A DNA stretch of 64,000 bases. Origin: Haloarchaeobius salinus (lineage in GTDB: Archaea; Halobacteriota; Halobacteria; Halobacteriales; Natrialbaceae). This document shows, one piece after another, positions 32,943 through 41,024 of the stretch. The stretch lies in NCBI RefSeq assembly GCF_024464185.1, contig NZ_JANHAU010000006.1:62001-126000 (forward strand). The letters are read 5' to 3'. How positions within the stretch are numbered: the first letter of the stretch is position 1; the number at the start of each line of letters is the position of its first letter. The notes beneath the pieces were generated by a model that was not told the origin of the DNA, ran no database searches, and saw nothing but the letters and a program-made list of their open reading frames with translations. The translations under genes and the position numbers were made by a program.

Positions 32943-34019
32943 TCAGAGCTGGTGGCGTGTCCCGTCGTCGGCCGCCGCGTAGACCGCCTCGACCGTCCGC
33001 ATGTCGACGAGACCGTGCTCGCCGTCGGCCGGGATCTCCTTCCCGCCGAGGACACGGTCCGCGAAGAAGCAGAATATCTCGCGCATCTGGTCGGCCGGCT
33101 CGTACGTCACCCTGGTCTCGCCCGTCGCCGTCGAGACGAGTAGCTCGTTCTCCCGGTCACCGAAGAAGCCAGGTCGCAGCCGGAGCTCACCCGCCGTCCC
33201 CACGATTCGGAACTCGGCGGTCTTGTACGCGTTCTGCGAGACGGAACAGAGCGCGGTGACGCCGTCGGGGAACGCGAGCTGGAAGCTCGCGCGCTCGTCG
33301 GGCACGCGGTCGAACCACTCGCTCCCGCCGGACCAGGTCGATGCACTCACCGCCACCGGGTCCGCATCGAGCACGAACCGTGTGGTGTTGATGGGGTAGA
33401 CGCCGAGGTCGGTGACCGACGCGCCGGGGCCCGCGAGCTCCGGGTCCAGCCGCCAGTGCGACGGGTCGTCGAACATCTCCGCGATGGGCTGGGACATGTG
33501 GCCGTGGACCGTCACGGGGTCGCCGACGACCCCCTCGCGCACGAGTCGCCGGACTGCACGGCAGGCCCGGTCGGTCTGCATCCGGTAGCCGACCATCAGC
33601 GGCACGCCGGCGTCCGCACAGGCCGCGACGAGGCGCTCCGCACGCTCGACGGACCCTTCCATCGGTTTCTCGCAGAGCACCGCCTTCCCGAACTCGGCGG
33701 CGGTCTCGACGTGTGGCAGGTGGAGCGCGTTCGGCGTGCAGACGTACACCGCGTCGTAGGCGTCGACGGCCTCGCCCGCGGCGAACTCGTCGTAGGAGAT
33801 GCCGTGTTCGACCGACGCCCAGTCGGTGACGACGTGCTCGCGCTTCGCCGCGGAGCTGCTGACGCCGACCGTGGCGCGGCAGTGCTCCAGGTCGGCGAGC
33901 GCGGGCAGGACACGCTCGCGTGACCACCAGCCCAGGCCGACGATGGCGACCCGGAGCGTGCCGTCGGCCGTGTGTTCCCAGTCGCGCCCGTCCGTCCCGA
34001 GATGTACGTCGAGGTCCAT
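32943..34019 (-). CDS. gfo6: Gfo6-type D-xylose 1-dehydrogenase (Gfo/Idh/MocA family)
   Basis: A 358-residue oxidoreductase with the Rossmann start LRVAIVGLGWWSRERVLPALADL and the CEKPMEGSVERAERLV motif that defines Gfo/Idh/MocA enzymes. The sequence follows the D-xylose dehydrogenase of H. volcanii closely by memory: GWW after the Gly motif, DAYDAVYVCTPNALHLPHVETAAE, GYRMQTDRA and the C-terminal DGEHGLVDMRTVEAVYAA. That enzyme starts oxidative pentose degradation. Other sugars such as glucose remain possible. The ATG at 34019 matches the family N-terminus (DVHLGTDGRDWEH). Confidence 0.82.
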   Translation of the reverse strand: MDLDVHLGTDGRDWEHTADGTLRVAIVGLGWWSRERVLPALADLEHCRATVGVSSSAAKREHVVTDWASVEHGISYDEFAAGEAVDAYDAVYVCTPNALHLPHVETAAEFGKAVLCEKPMEGSVERAERLVAACADAGVPLMVGYRMQTDRACRAVRRLVREGVVGDPVTVHGHMSQPIAEMFDDPSHWRLDPELAGPGASVTDLGVYPINTTRFVLDADPVAVSASTWSGGSEWFDRVPDERASFQLAFPDGVTALCSVSQNAYKTAEFRIVGTAGELRLRPGFFGDRENELLVSTATGETRVTYEPADQMREIFCFFADRVLGGKEIPADGEHGLVDMRTVEAVYAAADDGTRHQL

Positions 34020-34136
34020 GGTCGACCGTCCACGGCGACGACCGTAACTCCCCGGACTACGGCGAGACTGGCGGGGGCGGCGCGTCGGCGAGGGCAACCG
34101 TTTTCGCCCGCCGGCCCCACTGCCAGAGCGAGAAGC

Positions 34137-34652
34137 GTGTCCCACGTCGCCGCCGGAACCAACCTCGTCGTGACTGCCCTCCTCGCACCCGGCATCGTCG
34201 CCCACGAGTTCGCACACGAGCTCGCATGCCGGCTGCTCGGGGTGCCAGTCCACGGGAGTGCGTACCTCAACCCGCTGGCGAGCGACGCGTACGTCGACCA
34301 CGAACCCATCGAGTCGTTCCCCGCCGACGCCGCCGTCGCGCTCGCCCCACTGGTCGTCAACACGGGGCTCGCGCTCGCCGCGTTCGGCGGCGCGGTCGTG
34401 CTGGCCGGGACGCCGCTGTGGCCCCTGCTCGTCTGGGTCGGTGGCACCCTCGCACTCACCGCGTTCCCCAGCCACACCGACACCGAGTCGCTGGTCGAGA
34501 CGGCGCGGAGCCTCCCCGCGCTCGCCCAGCCAGTCGGTCTGCTCGTCGCGGTCCCGGTCCGGCTCGCGACCGCGGTCCCGGGTGTCTCCGGCTTCTACGG
34601 CTTCTTCTACGCGCTCTGGCTGTACGCCGCCGTGGCCGGCCCCGCGGGGTGA
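34137..34652 (+). CDS. membrane zinc-metalloprotease-like protein with HEFAHE motif
   Basis: A 171-residue integral membrane protein starting at a GTG. The HEFAHELACRLLG segment has the HExxH zinc-binding pattern, inside a hydrophobic stretch, followed by membrane helices (PLVVNTGLALAAFGGAVVLA, PLLVWVGGTLALTA). This resembles compact M50-like or DUF3267-type membrane peptidases. The third zinc ligand is not obvious; a candidate aspartate is in FPSHTDTESL. Substrate unknown. It lies downstream of, and divergent from, the Gfo6 gene. Confidence 0.65.
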   Translation: MSHVAAGTNLVVTALLAPGIVAHEFAHELACRLLGVPVHGSAYLNPLASDAYVDHEPIESFPADAAVALAPLVVNTGLALAAFGGAVVLAGTPLWPLLVWVGGTLALTAFPSHTDTESLVETARSLPALAQPVGLLVAVPVRLATAVPGVSGFYGFFYALWLYAAVAGPAG

Positions 34653-34697
34653 AGAGGGACACCCTAATGTACCACCGACCCCACGGTTCGGGGTACC

Positions 34698-35399
34698 ATG
34701 GACTACAGTGCGGTCTTCTTCGACCTCGACAACACGCTGTACCCGTACCAGCCCTGCAACGCGGCCGGTAAGCGGGCGGCCTGGCATCGTGCGACCGAGC
34801 TCGGCTACGACCTCGACCGGGAGGCGTTCGAGGCCCGCTACCAGGAGGCCCGGAGCGAGGTGAAACGCGAGCTCGCCGGCACCGCGTCGGCCCACGAGCG
34901 GTTCCTCTACTTCAAGCGGCTCATCGAGATCCACACGGGCACGCACAAGTCCCGTCACGCGCTGGAGCTCGGCGAGGCGTACTGGGAGGCGTACATCGAC
35001 GAGATGGCGCTGTTCGACGGCGTCGTCGAGACGTTCGACGCCATCGCCGCGGCGGGGCTGGACATCGCCATCGTGAGCAACCTCACGACCCGTATCCAGC
35101 TGAAGAAGATCGAGCACCTCGGCATCGAGGGGAGCATCGACCTCGTCGTCACCAGCGAGGAGGCCGGCTCGGAGAAGCCGGCCTCGATCATGTTCACGCT
35201 GCCGCTCTCGCAGCTCGACCTGCGGCCGAGCGAGGTCGTGATGGTCGGCGACTCCGTGACGGCTGACATCGAGGGCGGGAACGCTGTCGGGCTGACGACG
35301 GTGCTGTTCAACTCCGAGGAGACGGAACTGGAGAGCCGGCGACGGCCCGACCACCACGTCGACGAGTTCGCCGATGTCGCTGAGGTGGTCGCCGCATGA
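34698..35399 (+). CDS. HAD superfamily hydrolase coupled to a class II aldolase
   Basis: A 233-residue HAD phosphatase with all four motifs: [11 protein letters not shown] (nucleophile Asp9, Asp11), [10 protein letters not shown], the GSEKPA lysine segment and [15 protein letters not shown]. The helical cap between motifs I and II ([16 protein letters not shown]... to about residue 95) makes it a C1-cap member acting on small phosphorylated compounds. The next gene overlaps by 4 nt (ATGA). A phosphatase and an aldolase together suggest use or disposal of a phosphorylated sugar or 5-deoxysugar; this is inference. Confidence 0.9.
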   Translation: MDYSAVFFDLDNTLYPYQPCNAAGKRAAWHRATELGYDLDREAFEARYQEARSEVKRELAGTASAHERFLYFKRLIEIHTGTHKSRHALELGEAYWEAYIDEMALFDGVVETFDAIAAAGLDIAIVSNLTTRIQLKKIEHLGIEGSIDLVVTSEEAGSEKPASIMFTLPLSQLDLRPSEVVMVGDSVTADIEGGNAVGLTTVLFNSEETELESRRRPDHHVDEFADVAEVVAA

Positions 35400-36025
35400 G
35401 CTACGAACGGCAGCGCCAGGCGGTCGTCGACTGGGCACCCGAACTCGCGGACCTCACGCCGGGCCGGACCGGCAACCTGAGCGTGCGCGAGGGCGACGCC
35501 TTCGCCGTGACGCCGACCGGTGTGCCCTACGACGGCTTCGACGCCGAGGACGTACCCGTCGTCGACCTCGCGGGCGAACAGCTCGCGGGCGAGATGAAGC
35601 CCTCCAGCGAGGTCCCGATGCACCGGCACCTCTACCGGTTCCTCGACACCGGCGCTGTCGTGCACACGCACTCGACGTGGTCGACGACGATGTCGGTGCT
35701 CCACGAGCCGCTGCCCCCGGTGCACTACATGATCGTCGCGGTCGGCCGCGAGGTGCCGGTCGCGGAGTACGCGCCGTACGGCACCGAGGAACTGGCCCGG
35801 AACATCGTCGACGCGATGGACGAGGCGGACTCGCGGGCCTGCTTCGTCGAGAACCACGGGCTCGTCGTCACCGGCGAGGACCTCCCGGAGGCCGTCGAGA
35901 ACACCGGTCACGTCGAGAACCTCTCGCAGGTGTACCTGCAGGCGAAGGAGAACGGCGAGCCACGGGCGCTCTCCGACGAGCAGCTCGCGGTCGTCGAGGA
36001 GAAGTTCGAGTCCTACGGGCAGTAG
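35396..36025 (+). CDS. class II aldolase/adducin family protein
   Basis: A 209-residue aldolase of the fuculose-1-phosphate aldolase type. The zinc-binding residues are in place: E72 (SSEVPMH), H90 and H92 (VVHTHSTW) and a later His in FVENHGLVV, matching E73/H92/H94/H155 of E. coli FucA. It would cleave a ketose-1-phosphate into dihydroxyacetone phosphate and an aldehyde. It overlaps the HAD gene by 4 nt. In archaea such aldolases also act on 5-deoxyribulose phosphate, a by-product of radical SAM enzymes; a phosphatase partner fits, but the substrate here is unproven. Confidence 0.9.
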   Translation: MSYERQRQAVVDWAPELADLTPGRTGNLSVREGDAFAVTPTGVPYDGFDAEDVPVVDLAGEQLAGEMKPSSEVPMHRHLYRFLDTGAVVHTHSTWSTTMSVLHEPLPPVHYMIVAVGREVPVAEYAPYGTEELARNIVDAMDEADSRACFVENHGLVVTGEDLPEAVENTGHVENLSQVYLQAKENGEPRALSDEQLAVVEEKFESYGQ

Positions 36026-36142
36026 TACAGGTCGTCGCGTTCACGGCCTGCGAGTCCCCTGACTGGACGGACCGAATCGTCGCGGGGACGGAAGGTTCGG
36101 TGGACGGGCGGTGGTGGGCACGATCCCCGCCCGTCGTCGCTG

Positions 36143-36175
36143 CCACCGGCGGCCTGGGCAAGGGGCCGGTGGCGT
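36143..36175. repeat. imperfect direct repeat, copy 1
   Basis: This 33-bp segment, starting CCACCGGCGGCCTGGGCA, matches the copy at 36232 at 27 of 33 positions. The start-to-start distance is 89 bp. Confidence 0.6.
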
Positions 36176-36231
36176 CCGAAACCGCACGGCCGACGGGTGT
36201 GGGCAGGCACGAACCCGCGCCGTCGGCCATA

Positions 36232-36264
36232 CCACCGGGGACCTGGGCAGGGACCCGATGGCGT
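36232..36264. repeat. imperfect direct repeat, copy 2
   Basis: Second copy, starting CCACCGGGGACCTGGGCA. Both copies end in TGGCGT. Confidence 0.6.
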
Positions 36265-36446
36265 GACAGGACCAGCGGCGCAGCCACGTCGGCGTCCCCC
36301 CGGGCACCGACGTGGTTCGGGCCGAACGTCTCGACCCTCCGTATCCCCCATCACGTCGACGTGGCCGAAGGGCCCACTGATCCCACTCGTGGCAACGGAT
36401 GCATCCATCCTCAACTCACCGACCGACACAGTGTCTCAGGACGTGA

Positions 36447-36456
36447 GTTTTAATAA
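36447..36456 (+). promoter_or_regulatory. TATA-like box before the NTPase/TPR gene
   Basis: GTTTTAATAA lies 30-39 nt before the ATG at 36486, the clearest A/T block in the spacer. Confidence 0.55.
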
Positions 36457-36485
36457 TGACCCTGACAAATCACTGCTGACGATAC

Positions 36486-39400
36486 ATGAGTCCCGACGAC
36501 GTCGCGTCCGCGGTCGAACTCCTCGACCGGCGGCGGCAGGTACTGGGCCACCTCGGTGGAGACGGACAGCACGTCAGGGACCTCTGCGACGAGCTGGACG
36601 TGTCACGCTCGACGGTCAACCGGGCCCTCCGCGAGCTCGAGGACGCGGGGTGGGTCGAGCGCGCGGACGACGGCTACGTCCGGACGACGACGGGCTCGCT
36701 GGCCCTCCAGAAGTACCGCGACCAGGTCACGGCCCTCGACGCCGTCCAGACACACGCCGATGCGCTGTCCCCACTGCCGGGCGACACGCTCCTCGACCCG
36801 GCGGTGCTGGCCGACGCGACCGTCGAGACGGTTGCCGACGCCGACCCGTTCGAGCTCGTGGGGCGGCTCCGCTCGGCGTTCGAGGACGCCAACGCCGTTC
36901 GCGGGGCCTGGCCCGCCGTCACCGACGACCGGACCGTCAGCGCACTCGCGACGCTCGCGGACGACCGTGGAGCCGTCGCACTCGGCGTCGACGAGACGGT
37001 GCACGCGACGATGCGGTCGGTCGCGCCGACGGTCTTCGGACAGACCGGCACCGAACACTGTCGGGTCGAGACCAGCGACGACGTGCCCGCGCGTCTCGGG
37101 GTCTTCCTCGTCGACGGCCCCGACGACCGACGCGTACTCGTGACGATCTACGACGGGGCCGGCACCATCCACGCAGTCGCCGACGTACCGGCGAACGACG
37201 CGGTGAGCAGCTGGGCCACGTCCGTGTTCGACACCACCGGGGTCCCGTCGTTCGACCGGACGGCGGTCGTCAGCCCCATCGTGACCGCCGGGTCGGAAGC
37301 CCCGGCGTGGCACGACGAGACCCAGGACGTGCTCCGTAGCCAGGGGTTCGTCCCCGTGGACGCGAGCACGCTCGCCCACGACGGCGAGTGGTCGCCCGGG
37401 GCCATGCTCCGGACGACGCCGACGCTCGCGGCCGTCGCGGCCGGGCAGACACTCGACCGCGAGCACGTCGTCGATGGGCAGCGACGGGAGGTCTCGGTCG
37501 ACCTCGTCGACGCGCTCGCGGCGGGCGGGAACCTGGCGCTCGTCGGCCCGCCGGGGTCGGGCAAGAGCACGGTCTGCAAGGCCGTCGCGTGTCGCTGGCG
37601 GGACCGCGGCATCGGCCCGGTCTGCTACAGGGAGAGCGACAGCGCCGCGGTGCTCGACGATCCCTTGACGCTCGCCTCGTCGCTCGAGACGGCGTCCGGA
37701 ACCCCGCTCGTCGTCGTCGAGGACGCCGTCCGACCGACGGCCAACGCCATCTTCGAGACCGTCGAGCAGCTCACCGACGAGGTCGCCTTCCTGTTCGACT
37801 CCCGGCGGTCCGAGTGGGCATCGCCGCCGGAGCCGCTCGACCCCCGCCGCGAGTCCCTCCGGCGCGACGGCGTCGAGTTCGTTCCCGTCCCCGGCCTGGA
37901 CGACGAGGAGCGCGAGCGACTCCACCACCACGTCGAGGCCATCGTCGACGGCCCGATCCCCCCGTTCGACGAGTTCGTCGCCGACGAGGACAGCGCCGAC
38001 GACTCCCTGGGGACGCCCCGAGCCGCGGGGAGCAAGGGTGCCGGGGAACTGCTGACGCTGGCTCACCGCTACGGCCACGCGGCGGACATCTCCCTCGAAC
38101 GGGACCGACGGGCCGCGAGCCCGCTGTCGCGCAACGTCCGTGACGTCTACGACGCCGTCGCCGACGACCGGGACGTGCTCGTCGTCGCGACGCTCGTGAA
38201 CGTGCTCAACGCCGCGGGACTCCCGGTGGACCGTGACCTCCTCGACGCGCTCGCCCTCGTGGACGACGGCCCCGACGGCCACGCCGTCGAGACCGCGGTG
38301 GACGTGCTCGAGGGTCGGATGCTGTTCCCCGACGAGAACGGGATGGAGGTGGTCCACGACGAGTGGTCGCACCGGTTCCTCACGCACCTGGTCGAGGAGC
38401 GCGAGGACGCCAGCGCACATCGCGTCTTCGCCGCGTCCGTCAACCCGCTGTTCCGACTCGTGACCGAGCCCGACCTGCGCGAGGAACTCGTCCGCTACCG
38501 ACAGGGCGACGCCCCGACCGTCGCCGCGTTCGACGACAGCCCGGACCACTGGCGGGACGTGGTCGTCGACCGCGTCTACGACCTCGGCCGGGACTCCCCC
38601 AGCCTCGCCTCGCTGTACGGGCACCCGAAGTACACCGAGCTGACGCTGCCCGACTCCTGCTCCACGCTGTGTCGGCGCAGAGCCCTCGTTGGGCGCGCAC
38701 AGATGCACGTCAACGCCGGCGAGTTCGAGGCGGGCCGCCAGGAGTGCGAACGCATCGTCGAGATCGCGGCGGCGCTCGAACCGGAGCGGAAGGGCACGCT
38801 GCTGCGTGCACGGAGCCTGGAGTTGCGGAGCATCATCGCCGAGCACAAGGGGGAGTTCGACCGCTCCCGCGAGCTGGCCGAACAGTCGCTGGCGCTGGTC
38901 CGGGAGGTCGACGACCGGAAGGGAGAGGCGTCCGTACTGAACGGCCTCGGCCTGGTCGCGTGGTACCAGGGCGACATCGACGAGGCCGAGCGGCGACTCC
39001 GGGACGCGCTCGCGATCTACGACGAGGTGCAGGTGAAGGAGACGGAGTCGTCGGTCCTGAGCCATCTGGGGATCATCCAGTGGGAGCGCGGGAACCTCGA
39101 GAAGGCCGTCGAGTTCTTCGAGGCGAGCCACCACATCCGACACGAGATCGGTGCCCGTCGGAAGGCCATCAGCACCAGCATCAACCTCGGCGTCGCGGCC
39201 AGGGATCGCGGCGACCTCGACGAGGCCGTCGGCCGGCTCCGTGGTGCCGTCGAGGAGGCGCGACTCCTCGGCGTCGCGAAGCAGGAATCGAACGCGAACA
39301 GGGCACTCGGGAACGCGCTCCGCTGGCGTGGCGAGTTCGACGGGTCCGCGGAGCACCTAGAGCGTGCGCTCGAGATCGCCCGCGACGAGGAGCTCCGGTA

Positions 39401-39872
39401 CCACGAGTGCCGCGCGCTGCGTGGGCTGGCGGCGACCCGGCGGGAACGCGGCGAGCTCGGCGAGTCGGAGCGGTTGCTCGACGCCTGCGACGAACTCGCG
39501 ACCGATGTCGGTGACGGGCGGGATACTGCACTCGCACGGGCACACCGTGGCCTGCTCGTACTCGCCCATGGAGCCCCCGACGAGGCCAGCACGGTGCTCG
39601 GCGAGGCCGTCGAGACCCTGGAGTCGCTCGACCGGTCGCCTGGGCTGGCACGGGCCAGACGCTGGCACGCACGGGCGCTCGATGCCGCCGGCGAGCACGA
39701 GCGGGCTCGCGACGCCTACGAGGCGGCCGTCGACCAGTACGAACGTATCGGTGCGACCCCCTACCTGCGGGAGACGCTCGACGAGCTCAGCGAGGTCTGT
39801 GAGCGCACCGGCGCGGACGAGACGGCGGCGACGTACCGGGACCGACTGGACGCCCTCGAGGCTAACAACTGA
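36486..39872 (+). CDS. fusion protein: winged helix, FilR1-like sensor, P-loop NTPase and TPR repeats
   Basis: A 1128-residue cytoplasmic protein combining modules that are usually separate. Residues 1-70 are a MarR-like winged helix (VRDLCDELDVSRSTVNRALRELEDAGWVER). Residues ~75-260 resemble the FilR1-type sensor of archaeal regulators (LDPAVLADATVETVADADPF, VHATMRSVAPTVFG, RLGVFLVDGPDDRRVLVTIYDG). A P-loop NTPase follows, with Walker A GPPGSGKST at 354-362 and Walker B LVVVEDAV near 408-415, then a helical region. From about residue 735 to the end at least eight TPR-like repeats (NAGEFEAGRQECERIVEI, GDIDEAERRLRDALAIYDEV, GNLEKAVEFFEASHHIRHEI). This is STAND/MalT-like: ligand binding could drive ATP-dependent oligomerisation. 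Target and ligand unknown; a defence role is possible. Confidence 0.88.
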   Translation: MSPDDVASAVELLDRRRQVLGHLGGDGQHVRDLCDELDVSRSTVNRALRELEDAGWVERADDGYVRTTTGSLALQKYRDQVTALDAVQTHADALSPLPGDTLLDPAVLADATVETVADADPFELVGRLRSAFEDANAVRGAWPAVTDDRTVSALATLADDRGAVALGVDETVHATMRSVAPTVFGQTGTEHCRVETSDDVPARLGVFLVDGPDDRRVLVTIYDGAGTIHAVADVPANDAVSSWATSVFDTTGVPSFDRTAVVSPIVTAGSEAPAWHDETQDVLRSQGFVPVDASTLAHDGEWSPGAMLRTTPTLAAVAAGQTLDREHVVDGQRREVSVDLVDALAAGGNLALVGPPGSGKSTVCKAVACRWRDRGIGPVCYRESDSAAVLDDPLTLASSLETASGTPLVVVEDAVRPTANAIFETVEQLTDEVAFLFDSRRSEWASPPEPLDPRRESLRRDGVEFVPVPGLDDEERERLHHHVEAIVDGPIPPFDEFVADEDSADDSLGTPRAAGSKGAGELLTLAHRYGHAADISLERDRRAASPLSRNVRDVYDAVADDRDVLVVATLVNVLNAAGLPVDRDLLDALALVDDGPDGHAVETAVDVLEGRMLFPDENGMEVVHDEWSHRFLTHLVEEREDASAHRVFAASVNPLFRLVTEPDLREELVRYRQGDAPTVAAFDDSPDHWRDVVVDRVYDLGRDSPSLASLYGHPKYTELTLPDSCSTLCRRRALVGRAQMHVNAGEFEAGRQECERIVEIAAALEPERKGTLLRARSLELRSIIAEHKGEFDRSRELAEQSLALVREVDDRKGEASVLNGLGLVAWYQGDIDEAERRLRDALAIYDEVQVKETESSVLSHLGIIQWERGNLEKAVEFFEASHHIRHEIGARRKAISTSINLGVAARDRGDLDEAVGRLRGAVEEARLLGVAKQESNANRALGNALRWRGEFDGSAEHLERALEIARDEELRYHECRALRGLAATRRERGELGESERLLDACDELATDVGDGRDTALARAHRGLLVLAHGAPDEASTVLGEAVETLESLDRSPGLARARRWHARALDAAGEHERARDAYEAAVDQYERIGATPYLRETLDELSEVCERTGADETAATYRDRLDALEANN

Positions 39873-39900
39873 CGTCGCCTCAGCCAGTAGCGATACGAAC

Positions 39901-39912
39901 TTCTTAATATAT
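39901..39912 (+). promoter_or_regulatory. TATA-like box of nikR
   Basis: TTCTTAATATAT lies 21-32 nt before the nikR ATG, a strong A/T block in the expected place. Confidence 0.6.
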
Positions 39913-39922
39913 CTGGGCGGTT

Positions 39923-39932
39923 GTGTTAATAC
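39923..39932 (+). promoter_or_regulatory. near-palindrome GTGTTAATAC abutting the nikR start
   Basis: This 10-bp near-palindrome (8 of 10 positions symmetric) ends on the base before the ATG. Its first half, GTGTTA, is close to the half-site GTGTTAC known for archaeal NikR operators. A second half-site at the usual spacing is not visible, so autoregulation is only suggested. Confidence 0.35.
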
Positions 39933-40352
39933 ATGACCGTCGTCAGCGTCTCCATGCCGGAGGAGTTGCTCGAACGCATCGACCAGTTCGCGGACGAACA
40001 CGGCTACACGGGCCGGAGCGAGGTCGTCCGCGAGGCCTCGCGGAACCTGCTCGGCGAGTTCGAGGACAAGAAACTGGAGGACAGGGAGCTCATCGGGGTC
40101 GTCACCGTGCTGTTCGACTACGAGTCCTCGAAGGTCGAACACCGGATGATGAACCTCCGGCACGAGTACGAGGACCTCGTCGCCTCGAACGTCCACAACC
40201 ACGTCGGCGACCACTACTGCATGGAGCTGTTCATCCTCGAGGGGAGCCTCACCGACATCTCGACGTTCGTCGGCAAGATCCGGGCCACGAAGGACATCCT
40301 CTCGGTCGACTACTCGGTGATGCCCATCGACGACGTGGGGACGATCGCGTGA
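39933..40352 (+). CDS. nikR: nickel-responsive regulator NikR
   Basis: A 139-residue nickel-dependent repressor. The ribbon-helix-helix domain (1-50) begins [33 protein letters not shown]. The ACT-like domain carries all four high-affinity Ni ligands: H77, H88, H90 and C96, matching E. coli NikR H76/H87/H89/C95 with an offset of one. Its normal role is shutting off nickel uptake when Ni is plentiful. No nickel transporter or hydrogenase gene is in the window, so its target is elsewhere or its own operon. The next gene starts in a GTGA overlap with its stop. Confidence 0.96.
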   Translation: MTVVSVSMPEELLERIDQFADEHGYTGRSEVVREASRNLLGEFEDKKLEDRELIGVVTVLFDYESSKVEHRMMNLRHEYEDLVASNVHNHVGDHYCMELFILEGSLTDISTFVGKIRATKDILSVDYSVMPIDDVGTIA

Positions 40353-41008
40353 GCCCGTCCGGCACCACCGTCCTCGTCGTCCGGAACGAGGTCGACCCCG
40401 ACGCCGAGTACCACGAGGAGGCGCTGCTCGCCCAGTTCGACGAGCCGGTCGTCGTCCGGTACCCCGACGGCGACAGCCCGTCGCTCGACGGCGTCGACGC
40501 GGTCGTCCTCACGGGGAGCACAGCCGGCGTGTACGAGGCCGACGACCACCCCTGGATGGACGACGAGATGGCGCTCGTCGACGAGCTCGTCGACCGCGAG
40601 ATACCGACGCTGGCGGTCTGCTTCGGCCACCAGCTCGTCAACGCCGCCCTCGGCGGCACGGTCGAACACGTCGGGACGACGGCGACACTGGTCGCCGTCG
40701 AGTTCGCCGACGACCCGCTGTTCGACGGCGTCGACCCGGTCGTCCCCGCCGTCCACGGCGACGCCGTGACCGAGGCGGGCGACGGGCTCGACGTTGCCGT
40801 CTCCGCCGAGCACTGCGAGGTGTTCGGCACGAGGCACCGCGACGCGCCGCTGTGGACGGTACAGTTCCACCCCGAGTTCACCGCCGCGCACCGCGACCGC
40901 CTCGTGGCCGACTTCGACTGGGACGACGGCGACCACCAGTTCGGGAACGTCGACGCGACGTGTGTGTACGAAAACTTCCTCACGCTGGCGGCCGAGCGGT
41001 CGGACTGA
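40349..41008 (+). CDS. class I glutamine-amidotransferase-like protein coupled to nikR
   Basis: A 219-residue single-domain GATase1 protein starting at a GTG overlapping the nikR stop. The catalytic triad is visible: Cys91 in [16 protein letters not shown], and the His-Glu pair in [11 protein letters not shown] near residue 173. The oxyanion strand ([25 protein letters not shown]) is normal. No synthase domain is fused, so the acceptor substrate is unknown; free-standing members include gamma-glutamyl hydrolase-like enzymes and GMP-synthase-like subunits. Translational coupling to NikR makes a nickel-linked function worth testing. Confidence 0.88.
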   Translation: MSPSGTTVLVVRNEVDPDAEYHEEALLAQFDEPVVVRYPDGDSPSLDGVDAVVLTGSTAGVYEADDHPWMDDEMALVDELVDREIPTLAVCFGHQLVNAALGGTVEHVGTTATLVAVEFADDPLFDGVDPVVPAVHGDAVTEAGDGLDVAVSAEHCEVFGTRHRDAPLWTVQFHPEFTAAHRDRLVADFDWDDGDHQFGNVDATCVYENFLTLAAERSD

Positions 41009-41024
41009 CCCCGCCGATCGGTGC

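Larger units (their letters stand above)
36026..36446. other. gene-free stretch upstream of the NTPase/TPR gene
   Basis: More than 400 nt without a credible gene. It holds an imperfect 33-bp direct repeat (36143-36175 and 36232-36264) and otherwise G+C-rich DNA. Open frames exist on the reverse strand but their products are Arg/Pro-rich shadows. It could contain an RNA. Confidence 0.45.

Noticed and set aside
32943-35438. An 831-codon reverse frame extending upstream of the Gfo6-type gene
   Set aside because: The part beyond 34019 is antisense to the membrane protease and HAD genes. The conserved dehydrogenase begins at the ATG at 34019.
35868-36429. Reverse-strand frames of about 138 codons in the spacer after the aldolase
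   Set aside because: Products are Arg/Pro-rich without hydrophobic core, overlap the aldolase end in part, and show no start with a promoter.
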